The notes under the pieces: generated by a model
Seen by the model: only the letters and a program-made list of their open reading frames with translations
Told to the model about the DNA's origin: nothing
The model's database searches: none
Translations under genes and position numbers: made by a program
In this document: positions 8,692 to 18,369 of the stretch, one piece after another
How positions within the stretch are numbered: the stretch's first letter is position 1
How the letters are laid out: every line of letters begins with the position of its first letter
NCBI GenBank assembly: GCA_033852165.1
Contig: JAWSUZ010000015.1
Span: forward strand, 1 to 64,000
Direction: 5' to 3'
DNA: 64,000 nucleotides
From: Agarilytica sp033852165
GTDB taxonomy: Bacteria > Pseudomonadota > Gammaproteobacteria > Pseudomonadales > Cellvibrionaceae

Positions 8692-9898
8692 TCCAACTTT
8701 ACCCAGAAAAAAAATCATTCTGTTTGATGGCATCGCTTACCACGGCGGTTCTAAGGTTGCGACACGGAATATTGTGGCGCAACTGAGTGAGCTGGGTTTC
8801 ACGATCCACGTACTCACTCGAGACCCGGCATCGTGGAAGGGAAGCAATGCCATTCCTCACTGTTTTGCAGAATTTAGGTGCTTGGCCTCCCAAGAGGACG
8901 GCGTTGCCTTCTATCTCAAGCATTTGTGGATATCCCTTTTTATACTCGCGCTTGTTATGCGCTGCGGTCGCGGCACTTCGTTGATGGGAACTTCTGGCCC
9001 CGGTGTTGATTTGTCGGTGTATTTCGTGGGTTATTGTTTTTCCCTTCCAATTATTCAGTTTGTACACGGGCCTGTTTCTGCCTCTCGTACCATTGGTCGG
9101 TGCTTAACGATTGCGAATTTGATTATTTATTTACCCAGTTCGATGGATTCGATAAAAAATGCTTTGAAGACTGTTATACCGCCTTCTGTATTGAAAAAGG
9201 AATTGTCGCGCAGCGCTTATATCATTATGAAAAATGGTATCGCTGAAGAAAATTGGCCGTCCCCATCTACTAGTGATTTTACGAAACCTCACGTATTTTG
9301 GGCTGCTTCATTATTGCGCTGGAAGGGCATCAGTATTTTATCGGGGGCACTTTCTCGTTTTGACCAACATCAGGTACCCTATACCACGCTGTGTTATATC
9401 AATCCGAAATCTACTCGCCACGAAATATCGCGTCTACCATTGCATATTTATCGCTTACGACGAAGAGAGAACCCTGAGAACTTAGATGATTTACGTAGCG
9501 CGTGTAATATTTTTGTGTCTACAGCCAATATGGAACCCTTTGGCTTGTCCATTTTGGAAGCGATGGCTGCTGGGCTTTGTATTGTTATTCCTAACGACGG
9601 AGCCTACTGGGATACTATTCTCGTCGATGGAGAGAGTTGTATTAAATACCGCCCTGGCGACAGTGTGGACTTGTATGCAAAGCTTCACTTTCTGAAAAAG
9701 AATATCGCCAAGGCTAAAAGCTTAGCCAATGCTTCACAGGCAATTTCTTTGCAATATAAGGCCGCTGAAACTTATAAGCCCGTCGTTTCGGGCATTGCCC
9801 ACCTTATTAAACATGCCGACGTCTCTCGTCGCTATTTGCACACGGGGCGGTTAGAAAAAAACCTCCGTAATGATAGGCAAAAAGCGGGCTTGCAATGA
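8684..9898 (+). CDS. Glycosyltransferase (sypJ position)
   Basis: GT-B enzyme of 404 aa. YHGGSKVATRNIVAQL near the N-terminus is the usual acceptor loop. The C-terminal donor site shows FWAASLLRWKGISIL and, near residue 285, EPFGLSILEAMAAGLCIVIPN, the conserved E(P)FGLxxLEAMA signature of GT4 enzymes. A good GGGAGA ribosome site precedes the ATG, which lies inside the end of the previous gene; its own end overlaps the flippase start by 4 bases (ATGA). Tight coupling on both sides indicates a single operon making one repeat unit. Confidence 0.82.
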   Translation: MIDPTLPRKKIILFDGIAYHGGSKVATRNIVAQLSELGFTIHVLTRDPASWKGSNAIPHCFAEFRCLASQEDGVAFYLKHLWISLFILALVMRCGRGTSLMGTSGPGVDLSVYFVGYCFSLPIIQFVHGPVSASRTIGRCLTIANLIIYLPSSMDSIKNALKTVIPPSVLKKELSRSAYIIMKNGIAEENWPSPSTSDFTKPHVFWAASLLRWKGISILSGALSRFDQHQVPYTTLCYINPKSTRHEISRLPLHIYRLRRRENPENLDDLRSACNIFVSTANMEPFGLSILEAMAAGLCIVIPNDGAYWDTILVDGESCIKYRPGDSVDLYAKLHFLKKNIAKAKSLANASQAISLQYKAAETYKPVVSGIAHLIKHADVSRRYLHTGRLEKNLRNDRQKAGLQ

Positions 9899-11358
9899 AA
9901 GCGCTCAAGCAGATTTTCGCCTACGCCGTTAGCGTTGCGTTGATGCGGGGGATTTCGCTGATTATGCTGCCCATCATCGCTCGGTTTTTATCGCCAAGCC
10001 AGATGGGGAGTATTGAAATTCTGTCAATTTTTGCAATATTTGGCAGTATTATGGTGAGTGGCGGGTTAGAAGGAGCCCTGTTTCGATTTGCGGGGACAGA
10101 AAGCCCTGCAAACGCGAAAAAAATCGCCGCTTCTATTTATGTTTTTGCCTGGGTTTTAGGTTTACTTGTTTTATCGCTGTCGCTTCCTTTTTCATCTTTT
10201 ATTGCGGGGATATTACCCGGCGATAAAAACACCTATTGTGTACAGCTGGTGCTGGCCATTGTCTGTTTGGAAAGCGTTATCGCTGTTCCTCTGGGTTATC
10301 TTCGGATGACGGACCATTGCTATCAATTTTGTATAGCGAATGTAGCGCGTGTGGTTTTGCATTCTGGCTTTACTGTTTATTTTTTATCGACGGGAGGAGG
10401 AATCGAGGGGGTATTTGAGGCCTGCCTAATCGCCGCTGGTGCTCAAGCGGCTTTACTCGGGTATTGGCATGTACGCAGCCTGGGGATGGTGATACAACGC
10501 GCCTTAATCAAACCCATTTTTGTTTACAGTATTCCGATTGTTGGTAGCGGCTTGTTCGCCGTGTGTTTGAATGGAATTGACCGATTGTCTATTGCCGCGT
10601 ACCACGATTTAGATAGTGTTGCCCTCTATGCCATCGCGCTCAAATTTGCATTGACCCTGAGTATATTAATGCAGCCATTTGGTATGTGGTGGATGCCGAA
10701 ACGGTTTTCGGTGCTTACCCAGCCAGACGGTTTGGAAATCAGCACTCGGTATTCCACGGTTGGCTTGGTTTTACTGGCGTATATTATGTTGACCGCTGGG
10801 CTAGTTGCCCCGGTATTAATCGACCTCACTATGCCCGATTTTTATCGCGATTCGATTCCCATATTTTTTGCCTTGCTGTTGATGACGGGCATTAAGGAAT
10901 CTTCGGATATTATTAATGTCGGCTGTTTTACCGGGGAGAAAACCTATACACAATTGACGATCAATACGGTAACGATGGTAGCCGGAGGGATTGGCGTTTT
11001 TTTTGCGGCGATGCTCTATTCTCTGTGGAGTGTGGTCATTGTGTTGGTGTTGGCCCACGCGCTGCGTTGTATCGCCTTTTACTATTTCAGTCAGAAGAAA
11101 GTGGCGTTATCGCACCCTAAAGTTCAGATCATTTATTTATATGGCGGGGTTATGAGTTTTATCTCGCTATTCCATATGACTTACTTAAACCCTGACTTCT
11201 GGCATTCCAGTCGCTTAATCATTGTTGCGCTCTGTTTTTTATCGTTATGTGTGATTGGCCGTAGTACTGTTTTTATATGTAAACGGGTTGGCGTTGCTCC
11301 CGGTATGGCTTTGCCATTTAAACGATTTAAGCAGTTCACTCAACGCTGCATGTCATGA
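9895..11358 (+). CDS. sypK: Wzx-type lipid-linked oligosaccharide flippase (sypK)
   Basis: Polytopic inner-membrane protein of 487 aa with about 12-14 hydrophobic segments. The start MKALKQIFAYAVSVALMRGI and ARFLSPSQMGSIEIL motif are typical of the polysaccharide_synt/MurJ-MOP superfamily, in which members move undecaprenyl-linked repeat units to the periplasmic face. Start and stop both overlap neighbours by ATGA, so it is translated as part of the operon. Position (after three glycosyltransferases, before a Wzy-like protein) matches sypK. The substrate would be the repeat unit built by the surrounding enzymes. Confidence 0.85.
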   Translation: MKALKQIFAYAVSVALMRGISLIMLPIIARFLSPSQMGSIEILSIFAIFGSIMVSGGLEGALFRFAGTESPANAKKIAASIYVFAWVLGLLVLSLSLPFSSFIAGILPGDKNTYCVQLVLAIVCLESVIAVPLGYLRMTDHCYQFCIANVARVVLHSGFTVYFLSTGGGIEGVFEACLIAAGAQAALLGYWHVRSLGMVIQRALIKPIFVYSIPIVGSGLFAVCLNGIDRLSIAAYHDLDSVALYAIALKFALTLSILMQPFGMWWMPKRFSVLTQPDGLEISTRYSTVGLVLLAYIMLTAGLVAPVLIDLTMPDFYRDSIPIFFALLLMTGIKESSDIINVGCFTGEKTYTQLTINTVTMVAGGIGVFFAAMLYSLWSVVIVLVLAHALRCIAFYYFSQKKVALSHPKVQIIYLYGGVMSFISLFHMTYLNPDFWHSSRLIIVALCFLSLCVIGRSTVFICKRVGVAPGMALPFKRFKQFTQRCMS

Positions 11359-12761
11359 TTGTTACAAATGCAATTCTCCTACCCCATCAACATTCAAAGC
11401 ACATTGGCATTACGGTGTTCTGTTTACTGGTTGGGCTGCTTTGGTCGTTTGTACCCCACCCGATTGTCGTTGTTGCCCTAGGTCTCGCCCCGCTTGGGGC
11501 TTTATTCGTGATGCGTTATACCTTTTTTTTGGTGTTGATGTTTATTATCTTTTCATTTTTTCGTATTCATGAGGTTTTCCCCCCGCTCTACAATTTAAAA
11601 ATCCCGTTGATGTTGTCAATGTCTTCGTTGATGTCGTTGATGTGGAATATATTTATCACGCAGAAAATAAAGATTTATTGGCGTCGAGAGCTGACTGTTG
11701 CGAGCATTTTTTTTACGCTGGTGCTCATCGGTGTTCTCACCGCGAGTAACCGCCCTATCGCCATCGAGTACTTTAAAGGCATTTACTGGAAAATCATCAT
11801 CATGATGTTTGCCATTGCGTGGATTACCCGAGGGGAGCGTGAATTTAATGTTGCACAAAAGCTCATTGTTTGGTCGGGCAGTTTGGTCGGCGTTGTTGCG
11901 ATTGCTAATAAAATGAACGGCATCGGCTTGGTCGAAGGCACCCGCGTGACCATTGGGCGTGATTTGGGTTCGTTACTAGGAGACCCTAACGATTTGGCCT
12001 TGGTGCTCATGTTCCCTTCGGCTTTTGCCATTAGCCTTTTATTGACCCCCGGCTTGAAGCGGGTGGATAGGCTGCTGGGCCTTGTTAGTGTACCGCTCTT
12101 ATTTTTTGCCTTAATGGCAACTCAGAGCCGAGGTGGATTGCTGGGTGTGTTGGCGGTCTTCGCGGTATACGGTTACCAACGGATAAAATCTAAGGTTTTA
12201 CTCGCTTCGATAGGCGGGGTATTGGCTTGCTGTTTGTTTTTATTCGCTGGAATTTCTGACCGCTCGTCTGGTGGCGCAGCCGAAGAGGGAATTGACGAAT
12301 CGGCCCAGGGCCGTTTATATGCCTGGGAAGCCGCCGCGCTCATGTCTGTCGATAACCCCCTCACGGGGGTCGGCATTGATAATTTTTATTCCAATTACTT
12401 TTTTTATAGCCCTCATTGGGACGGTCTCAACCACGCGGTTCACAGTACGTGGTTTGGCGTTTTAGCCGAAACCGGCATGCTGGGGTTTGGGGTCTTTGTT
12501 TACCTTATCGTAATGTTGATAAAAGCTTCTTTTCAGTCCATAAAATCCATCGAAGCTTATTATCATGGGCAAGCCGAAAGTGCTGGCGCGGGTATGAAGT
12601 CTTGCTCGCAAGCGGTGTTTGCCAGTCTTATCGGCACTATCGTGTCGGGTACTTTTTTGACCCACGGTTTTACATGGCCCATTTATATTTTAGCTGGACT
12701 TGTGGTGGCGCTTTCTCATTGGACTGAACAGCACACAGCTGAAAAATTAATAGCGAAATAG
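11355..12761 (+). CDS. sypL: O-antigen ligase/Wzy-like polymerase (sypL)
   Basis: Integral membrane protein of 468 aa with ~11 hydrophobic segments. The large periplasmic loop before the last segments carries GRLYAWEAAALM and NPLTGVGIDNFYSNY followed by HAVHSTWFGVLAETGMLG. These match the Wzy_C/O-antigen ligase pattern (a conserved Arg, GxGxxxF, H-S/N-xxxxxxxETG). In the Wzx/Wzy pathway such a protein polymerises flipped repeat units. ATG 11355 overlaps the flippase stop. It ends the first co-transcribed block; a ~300-base gap with its own candidate promoter precedes glmS. Confidence 0.85.
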   Translation: MIVTNAILLPHQHSKHIGITVFCLLVGLLWSFVPHPIVVVALGLAPLGALFVMRYTFFLVLMFIIFSFFRIHEVFPPLYNLKIPLMLSMSSLMSLMWNIFITQKIKIYWRRELTVASIFFTLVLIGVLTASNRPIAIEYFKGIYWKIIIMMFAIAWITRGEREFNVAQKLIVWSGSLVGVVAIANKMNGIGLVEGTRVTIGRDLGSLLGDPNDLALVLMFPSAFAISLLLTPGLKRVDRLLGLVSVPLLFFALMATQSRGGLLGVLAVFAVYGYQRIKSKVLLASIGGVLACCLFLFAGISDRSSGGAAEEGIDESAQGRLYAWEAAALMSVDNPLTGVGIDNFYSNYFFYSPHWDGLNHAVHSTWFGVLAETGMLGFGVFVYLIVMLIKASFQSIKSIEAYYHGQAESAGAGMKSCSQAVFASLIGTIVSGTFLTHGFTWPIYILAGLVVALSHWTEQHTAEKLIAK

Positions 12762-13068
12762 CAATCCACATTGCAATATGATTTGCGTTTTGCGACGGCC
12801 AGACGCTTAAGCGCCCCACTTTTCTTTGAACGCACGTCTTATCGTTCAAAACATCGAATTATTGTCAAAATTCCCTATAAAACATGACCTAACTCATCTT
12901 CAGACGCTGATCTGACTCTTCTCACACGGTTAATATAAGTTATTAAAAATATTTTAGATTGGCATACTTCCTGATACTACTTAATGACAACCCTAGAGTA
13001 ATTTGGTTAATAAGTTCAACCTTATTCGCTCAAGTAAAAATCACAATACGTCAGTAAGAGAGGTCGCC
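12762..13068. promoter_or_regulatory. glmS upstream region with weak sigma-54-like element
   Basis: The 307-base gap holds TTGGCATACTTCCTGAT at 12959-12975, whose -24 half fits sigma-54 well (TTGGCATA) but whose -12 half has GA where GC is expected. TTTGCGTTTTGCGAC at 12782-12796 resembles the enhancer sites at 6087 and 21994. Both are weak alone. I see no other gene here. Confidence 0.35.
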
Positions 13069-14886
13069 ATGTGCGGAATATTCGCAGCCATTAATACAAA
13101 TCAAGTTACCGATAATTTAATTTCAGGGCTTTCGTCACTCAGTTATCGTGGCTACGATTCGGCTGGCCTCGCGGTGATTAATAACGGACGAATTGAACGT
13201 CGTCGCGCTTGTGGAAAGCTCAAGGCGCTATCGGATTTATTAAAAATATCGCCCATGGATGGCCATATAGGAATAGCCCACACGCGATGGGCAACCCACG
13301 GCTTGCCCATCGAAAAAAATGCTCACCCTCATATGACGGCGCGTGTGGCTGTTGCTCATAACGGCATCGTTGAGAATTACGATCATCTCCGGCGCTTGCT
13401 GGAAGCCAGTGGTTATATTTTTGAATCCGACACCGATAGTGAAACCATTGCGCAATTGATTACGTATTATTTAGACCTTGGCATGAGTTCTGAAAAATCG
13501 TTATGCCGAGCGCTTTCTGAAATCGACGGCAGCTTCGGTGTGGTGGTCATTTTTAGTGATAACCATCAACAGCTGTTTGCCGCCCGTAAAGGCAGCCCAC
13601 TGGTTATCGGTCGCTCTGACGATGGTTTTTATGTTTCATCTGATGCGAATGCTTTTGATCAAAAAGTGAAGTCGGTCAGTTATTTAAAAGACAATGATAT
13701 TGCGCGGATCTCCTTGGATTCATTTTCTGTATTCAGTCTAAAAGGCGGACGCGTTGACCGCACGTTTCAACCCAGCAATCACAATGTTTGTGAGATTGGC
13801 AAGAAGGGTTACAAGTACTATATGGAAAAGGAAATTTTTGAACAACCTGCGGTGTTTGAACGAACGTGGCAGCATTATTTCAATATTAAAAATCAGCAAT
13901 TTCAGTTACCCAAGATTCCCTTTGACCCTAAATCGATTAACCGAATGTCTATTATTGCTTGTGGTACCTCATATTTTGCTTCGATGATGGCAAAATACTG
14001 GATAGAGCAAAACACCAATATCGCTGTGGATATTGATATCGCCTCTGAGTACCGTTACCGCAGGACACCGGTCGATAAACACAGCCCCGCGTTATTTATT
14101 TCACAGTCTGGCGAAACCGCCGATACCCTCGCGGCATTAAACCATGCCAAAAAATCAGGCCAAGCCTGTTTATCGTTTGTAAATGTATTGACCAGCACCA
14201 TGGCAGCGGAGTCCAATGCGGTGCTTCCCACCTTGGCTGGGCAGGAAATTGGAGTGGCTTCGACTAAAGCATTTATTTCTCAGCTCACTACCTTATTGGT
14301 TTTTACGTTAGCCATTCGGGAGATGAAAACACAGAATAAAACACCTCCCAGCCTTATTGAAAATATGAACAATTTTCCTGCGGTAATGAATGCGTTTTTG
14401 GATAATGTTGAACCGATCAAAAAAATTGCTTACACCATTAAAGATGCCTCAAGTATTTTGTATCTGGGCCGTGATATCGCTTACCCTTTGGCAGAAGAGG
14501 GCGCCTTAAAACTCAAAGAGATCAGTTATATCCATGCAGAAGCTTACCCTGCTGGCGAGCTAAAACACGGCCCGCTTGCGCTAGTTGATGAATCTATGCC
14601 GATTGTCTTTATTGCTCCCCCTAATGGCTTACTGCTGAAATCGCTATCCAATTTACGTGAGGCCGCATCGCGCGGGGCGAAGATTATATTGATTAGCAAT
14701 GCCGATGGCATTGATCGCGTGAAAGATTTTATTGAGCATGCGATCGAAATGCCGGAGGTGGATCCACTTCTTGTTCCTATTTTATATACCATACCCTTAC
14801 AACTCCTGGCTTATCACGTGGCGCTTTCGAAAGGTAACGATGTTGATCAGCCTCGTAATCTCGCCAAGTCGGTAACGGTGGAGTAA
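13069..14886 (+). CDS. glmS: Glutamine--fructose-6-phosphate aminotransferase (isomerizing)
   Basis: GlmS makes glucosamine-6-phosphate from fructose-6-phosphate and glutamine, the first step to UDP-GlcNAc. ATG 13069 is fixed by MCGIFAA: the Cys after Met is the N-terminal nucleophile of the glutaminase domain. SLSYRGYDSAGL, HTRWATHG and HNGIVENY are all intact. Two SIS domains follow (IIACGTSYFAS, ISQSGETADTL, EIGVASTKAF) and the C-terminus ends DQPRNLAKSVTVE as in all GlmS. 605 aa is normal length. The V. fischeri syp locus lacks it; here it sits between the sypL and sypM equivalents and ends 5 bases before the next gene. It probably boosts amino-sugar precursor supply. Whether another housekeeping glmS exists cannot be seen. 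Confidence 0.95.
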   Translation: MCGIFAAINTNQVTDNLISGLSSLSYRGYDSAGLAVINNGRIERRRACGKLKALSDLLKISPMDGHIGIAHTRWATHGLPIEKNAHPHMTARVAVAHNGIVENYDHLRRLLEASGYIFESDTDSETIAQLITYYLDLGMSSEKSLCRALSEIDGSFGVVVIFSDNHQQLFAARKGSPLVIGRSDDGFYVSSDANAFDQKVKSVSYLKDNDIARISLDSFSVFSLKGGRVDRTFQPSNHNVCEIGKKGYKYYMEKEIFEQPAVFERTWQHYFNIKNQQFQLPKIPFDPKSINRMSIIACGTSYFASMMAKYWIEQNTNIAVDIDIASEYRYRRTPVDKHSPALFISQSGETADTLAALNHAKKSGQACLSFVNVLTSTMAAESNAVLPTLAGQEIGVASTKAFISQLTTLLVFTLAIREMKTQNKTPPSLIENMNNFPAVMNAFLDNVEPIKKIAYTIKDASSILYLGRDIAYPLAEEGALKLKEISYIHAEAYPAGELKHGPLALVDESMPIVFIAPPNGLLLKSLSNLREAASRGAKIILISNADGIDRVKDFIEHAIEMPEVDPLLVPILYTIPLQLLAYHVALSKGNDVDQPRNLAKSVTVE

Positions 14887-14891
14887 GTTTG

Positions 14892-15620
14892 ATGAGCTAT
14901 CACCGTATTCATGATTTTCGTGGCTGGGTAAAAACCAGCCCCAGTCCAATCGCGCGATGCCTCTATCAAACGCTCTATGAATTACGGGCTTTTGATCTAC
15001 CGGCACCCAAATTTATTTACGAACCTCTTTATTCCATTTATAAGTTTGTTGAGGCCATGCTCGAAAACACTCTACGCGTACTGCTGTGGACGCCGATGTT
15101 TAAATCCCAAGTGGAGTATGTCGGGCGTTATCTCTATTTATTCGGGGGAATGCCCTACATGGCTGGGCCGTTACATATTGAACTGGGTGATCACTGCCGC
15201 GTATCCGGTAAAACAACCATAACCGGACGCTCCGTTTCGCACATAACCCCCACACTGAGCATTGGTGACAACTGCGATATCGGTTGGATGACAACGATCG
15301 CCGTCGGCAACACCATTCGTTTGGGCAACAATGTAAGGTTGGCGGGCCAGTGCTTTTTAGCCGGCTACCCCGGTCACCCGCTCAATGCAAAAGCACGTGC
15401 GGAAGGAAAACCTGAGGAAGATTTTCAGGTCGGCGATATTATTTTGGAAGATGATGTTTGGCTTGCCACCGGCGTTTCGGTAATGGCTGGCGTTACCATC
15501 GGGAAGGGGACGATAGTCGCGGCGCAAAGTGTTGTAACCCACGACCTGCCACCGTTCGTATTGGCCGCTGGCTGCCCTGCTCGCGTTGTTCGTGCTCTTG
15601 ATGCGGGCGATAAAAAATGA
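14892..15620 (+). CDS. sypM: Left-handed beta-helix acetyltransferase (sypM position)
   Basis: Hexapeptide-repeat acyltransferase of 242 aa. After ~90 helical residues come repeated [LIV]-G-x-x rungs: LHIELGDHCRVSGKTTI, LSIGDNCDIGW, IRLGNNVRLAG, IILEDDVWLATG, VTIGKGTIVAA, ending GCPARVVRALD, as in CysE/NodL/WbbJ-type enzymes. It should put an acetyl group on a sugar of the repeat unit, using acetyl-CoA. An in-frame TTG at 14889 directly precedes ATG 14892; I use ATG. It lies 5 bases after glmS and overlaps the next glycosyltransferase by 4 bases. It fits sypM by order. Confidence 0.85.
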   Translation: MSYHRIHDFRGWVKTSPSPIARCLYQTLYELRAFDLPAPKFIYEPLYSIYKFVEAMLENTLRVLLWTPMFKSQVEYVGRYLYLFGGMPYMAGPLHIELGDHCRVSGKTTITGRSVSHITPTLSIGDNCDIGWMTTIAVGNTIRLGNNVRLAGQCFLAGYPGHPLNAKARAEGKPEEDFQVGDIILEDDVWLATGVSVMAGVTIGKGTIVAAQSVVTHDLPPFVLAAGCPARVVRALDAGDKK

Positions 15621-16849
15621 TGAACGAGACCGTTATTTTACACCCAAAATATTTGTCTGATAGTTTATCGTCAAAGCACTATTCAACCAATAATGTGCAC
15701 AAACGCGATCTCGTTGTTTTTGGTGAAGATTGGGGAGGCTTACCCAGTAGTACACAACACTTGATTCGTCATTTAGCGAAAGATAGAAAAGTATTGTGGG
15801 TCAACTCCATCGGTTTACGATCTCCACGATTTTGCGCCCATGACATTAATCGCATCGTAAAAAAGCTAGGTCACTTCATACAACAATCTTTCATAAAAAA
15901 TTCTAAACCCGCTGAAACAAAAGAATTTCCGCACAATATATTTGTGATTAAGCCCCTGAGTATTCCTGCGCCTAGCTCACAGTTTGCACGAAACATTTCA
16001 GCCGAACTTCTGAAAGTTCAGATAGTGCCATACATGAAACGCTTGGCTCTGCACGATCCCATTCTGTGGAGTTCACTGCCTACTACCTCGGATCTGGCCC
16101 CCCTGCTTCCCACTACGTCCCTTGTGTATTACTGTGGCGACGATTTTTCCGGATTAGCCGGCGTCGATAACCAAGTGGTCGCCCAACATGAAGAAAAATT
16201 AGCTGAAAACGCCGATTTGGTAATTGCGGCGAGTAAGTATCTCGCCACTAAGTTTGCTCCTCATAAAACACACGAGTTGCTGCATGGTGTCGATTTTAAT
16301 TTGTTTTCTCAGCCATCTGCTCGTGCAAGTGATTTGCCCAAACGTTCAAGACCGACCGCAGGGTTTTACGGCAGCCTTTCGGAATGGCTCGACACGGACC
16401 TGCTCTTGACGGTCATTGAAAAGCTTCCCAATTGGAACTTTGTTTTTATCGGTAAAGAGTCTGTCGATTTAAGCCCGTTAAAAGCCCGTAAAAATACATT
16501 TTTCTTAGGCCCCAAGGAACACGCAGCATTGCCCCGTTACAGCCAGCATTGGGATATTTCGCTATTACCCTTCCGAGATAACGAGCAGATAAGGGCCTGT
16601 AACCCACTTAAGCTACTGGAATATTTGGCCGTGGGTAAACCCATTATCGCCACACGTTTTCCAGCTGCCGAATACCATAAGGGGATTATTCAGTGTACCA
16701 ATACACCCGATGAATTTATTACCGCCATGAAGCTCGGTTATCAGGCTGCGTCATTGCCGTTTTTCTCACACGCTCTGCAATCACGTATTGGGAACAATAC
16801 CTGGGAAGAAAAATCCCGGCAGGTATCGCAATGGTTGGACGCGCTATGA
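15617..16849 (+). CDS. Glycosyltransferase (sypN position)
   Basis: GT-B-type glycosyltransferase of 410 aa. The N-terminal FGEDWGGLPSSTQHLIRHLA and the RKVLWVNSIG strand are seen in exopolysaccharide glycosyltransferases of this kind. VYYCGDDFSGLAG lies mid-protein, and the donor half carries GFYGSLSEWLDTDLL, FIGKES, FLGPKEHAALPRYSQ and ACNPLKLLEYLAVGKPIIAT (the conserved Glu of the PLKxxEYxAxGxPV signature). Start and stop overlap both neighbours. Sugar specificity unknown. Confidence 0.82.
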   Translation: MMNETVILHPKYLSDSLSSKHYSTNNVHKRDLVVFGEDWGGLPSSTQHLIRHLAKDRKVLWVNSIGLRSPRFCAHDINRIVKKLGHFIQQSFIKNSKPAETKEFPHNIFVIKPLSIPAPSSQFARNISAELLKVQIVPYMKRLALHDPILWSSLPTTSDLAPLLPTTSLVYYCGDDFSGLAGVDNQVVAQHEEKLAENADLVIAASKYLATKFAPHKTHELLHGVDFNLFSQPSARASDLPKRSRPTAGFYGSLSEWLDTDLLLTVIEKLPNWNFVFIGKESVDLSPLKARKNTFFLGPKEHAALPRYSQHWDISLLPFRDNEQIRACNPLKLLEYLAVGKPIIATRFPAAEYHKGIIQCTNTPDEFITAMKLGYQAASLPFFSHALQSRIGNNTWEEKSRQVSQWLDAL

Positions 16850-18369
16850 ATGGTATTGCCTACCGAGTGTATTGCATATTGCACGGCGGGTGGCGACGCC
16901 GGTACACGATTGTTATCCCCATCCTTATTTTTCCCATTATTGGTTTACTTGTCGGCATTAGCAGCCCCAAACATTACAAAGCCCATACCAGCATGCTGAT
17001 TCAGGAAACGGCCAAGATGAACCCGTTTTTGGAAGACTTTGCCGTTTCATCCATGCTAAAAGAACGCGTTGATGCGCTTAATACTCTTCTGCACAGTCGG
17101 CACATTCTTCAAGCCGTTGCCTTAGAATTGGAATTAATTAATTCAGATACGAGTGACACCCAACGCGATTCTATCGTCGCTCAGCTTTCGTCGAGCCTCA
17201 CGATGAAAATGATCGGTAAGGATTTAATTCGTATTGATCATACCGCCTCCGATGCGGAAAAAATGGAGGCGTTTTTACAGTCGGTCACTATCCATTTTAT
17301 TGAGCAGTTACTCGCACCCGAGCGCTCTTCGATCACCGATTCGGCAATTTTTCTCAATGAACATTTGGAGCGGAGACGTGCGGATTTAGATATTGCAGAA
17401 CAAGCGTTATCTGACTTTAAATCGGAGCACGCAGAAGCCTTGCCTGAATTGCACAGCATGAATATCACACGGCTCAACCAATTGAGGCAATCCTTAGCGG
17501 AGCACGAAGCCGAATTTGCCGGCGCGGTGAAAAATGTGAGCGGTATTAAACAGCTGCTTTCGCAAACCAACCCCGTCATCGCGAAGCTTGAAGAAGCGAT
17601 TGTAGAAAACCGCAGTAATCTGGCCTTACTCCGTGCGCGCTACACCGATAGGCACAGTAAAGTGCAGGCGGTGAAGCGAACGCTTCGTCGTTTAGAAGCC
17701 GAACGTGTCAATACTATTGAAGTTACGGAGCGCATAGTCGATGAAGATACCTTGTGGAATATTGCGATATCACGTCAAAACAGGGCCGCTCAAAATAATA
17801 ATCAAGAACAAAATAGTACAGATAATCCAGATGCTCATCCCATATTGATTTCCCAACTCACTAACTTGCTCACGGCTAAACGAAAAGCCGACGGGCTGGA
17901 TGACAACATATCCCGATTGAAGTCGCTGATTCTCAACCTGAAGAAAAATGTCAATAGCTTTGGTGACAAGGAAAATCAATTGATCCGCTTACAACGGGAT
18001 TTAAAAGTCAAACGTGATATCTACGAAGAACTGCTGCAACGCTATGAGATGGCTAAGGTTACCGGGTCGTTAGGACGGTTTGAACAAGCCAAACGTGTGA
18101 AAATTATCGACCGCCCTTTCACTCCGACCGCCCCCAACAACATTCATTTTATTGTGTTTTTTATTGCCGGTATTTTTGGCGGGCTATTTCTCGGGTGTGG
18201 GTTTGCAGTAGTACTGGAATTGTGTGACACCACGGTTCGATACCGCAGTACGCTCGAAAACATTACTCAGGTTCCGATTATCAGCCGTATCCCTTGCATT
18301 AAGGAAAGTGTGTTTTTTTCAGAAACTGAAACCTTTCAAGAATCGACAATAAGAGGCTCCACTGTATGA
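16846..18369 (+). CDS. sypO: Wzz-like chain-length determinant without kinase domain (sypO)
   Basis: Polysaccharide co-polymerase that sets chain length together with Wzy. It has an N-terminal membrane segment (VIPILIFPIIGLLVGI), a Wzz head, a long periplasmic coiled-coil (roughly residues 170-300) and a C-terminal membrane segment (FIVFFIAGIFGGLFLGCGFA) preceded by a proline-rich approach (DRPFTPTAPNN). The protein stops soon after, so the BY-kinase part is absent; a separate CpsD-like protein is at 25573. I chose ATG 16846 because it overlaps the previous stop as ATGA; ATG 16831 is possible and adds 5 residues. Confidence 0.85.
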   Translation: MNGIAYRVYCILHGGWRRRYTIVIPILIFPIIGLLVGISSPKHYKAHTSMLIQETAKMNPFLEDFAVSSMLKERVDALNTLLHSRHILQAVALELELINSDTSDTQRDSIVAQLSSSLTMKMIGKDLIRIDHTASDAEKMEAFLQSVTIHFIEQLLAPERSSITDSAIFLNEHLERRRADLDIAEQALSDFKSEHAEALPELHSMNITRLNQLRQSLAEHEAEFAGAVKNVSGIKQLLSQTNPVIAKLEEAIVENRSNLALLRARYTDRHSKVQAVKRTLRRLEAERVNTIEVTERIVDEDTLWNIAISRQNRAAQNNNQEQNSTDNPDAHPILISQLTNLLTAKRKADGLDDNISRLKSLILNLKKNVNSFGDKENQLIRLQRDLKVKRDIYEELLQRYEMAKVTGSLGRFEQAKRVKIIDRPFTPTAPNNIHFIVFFIAGIFGGLFLGCGFAVVLELCDTTVRYRSTLENITQVPIISRIPCIKESVFFSETETFQESTIRGSTV

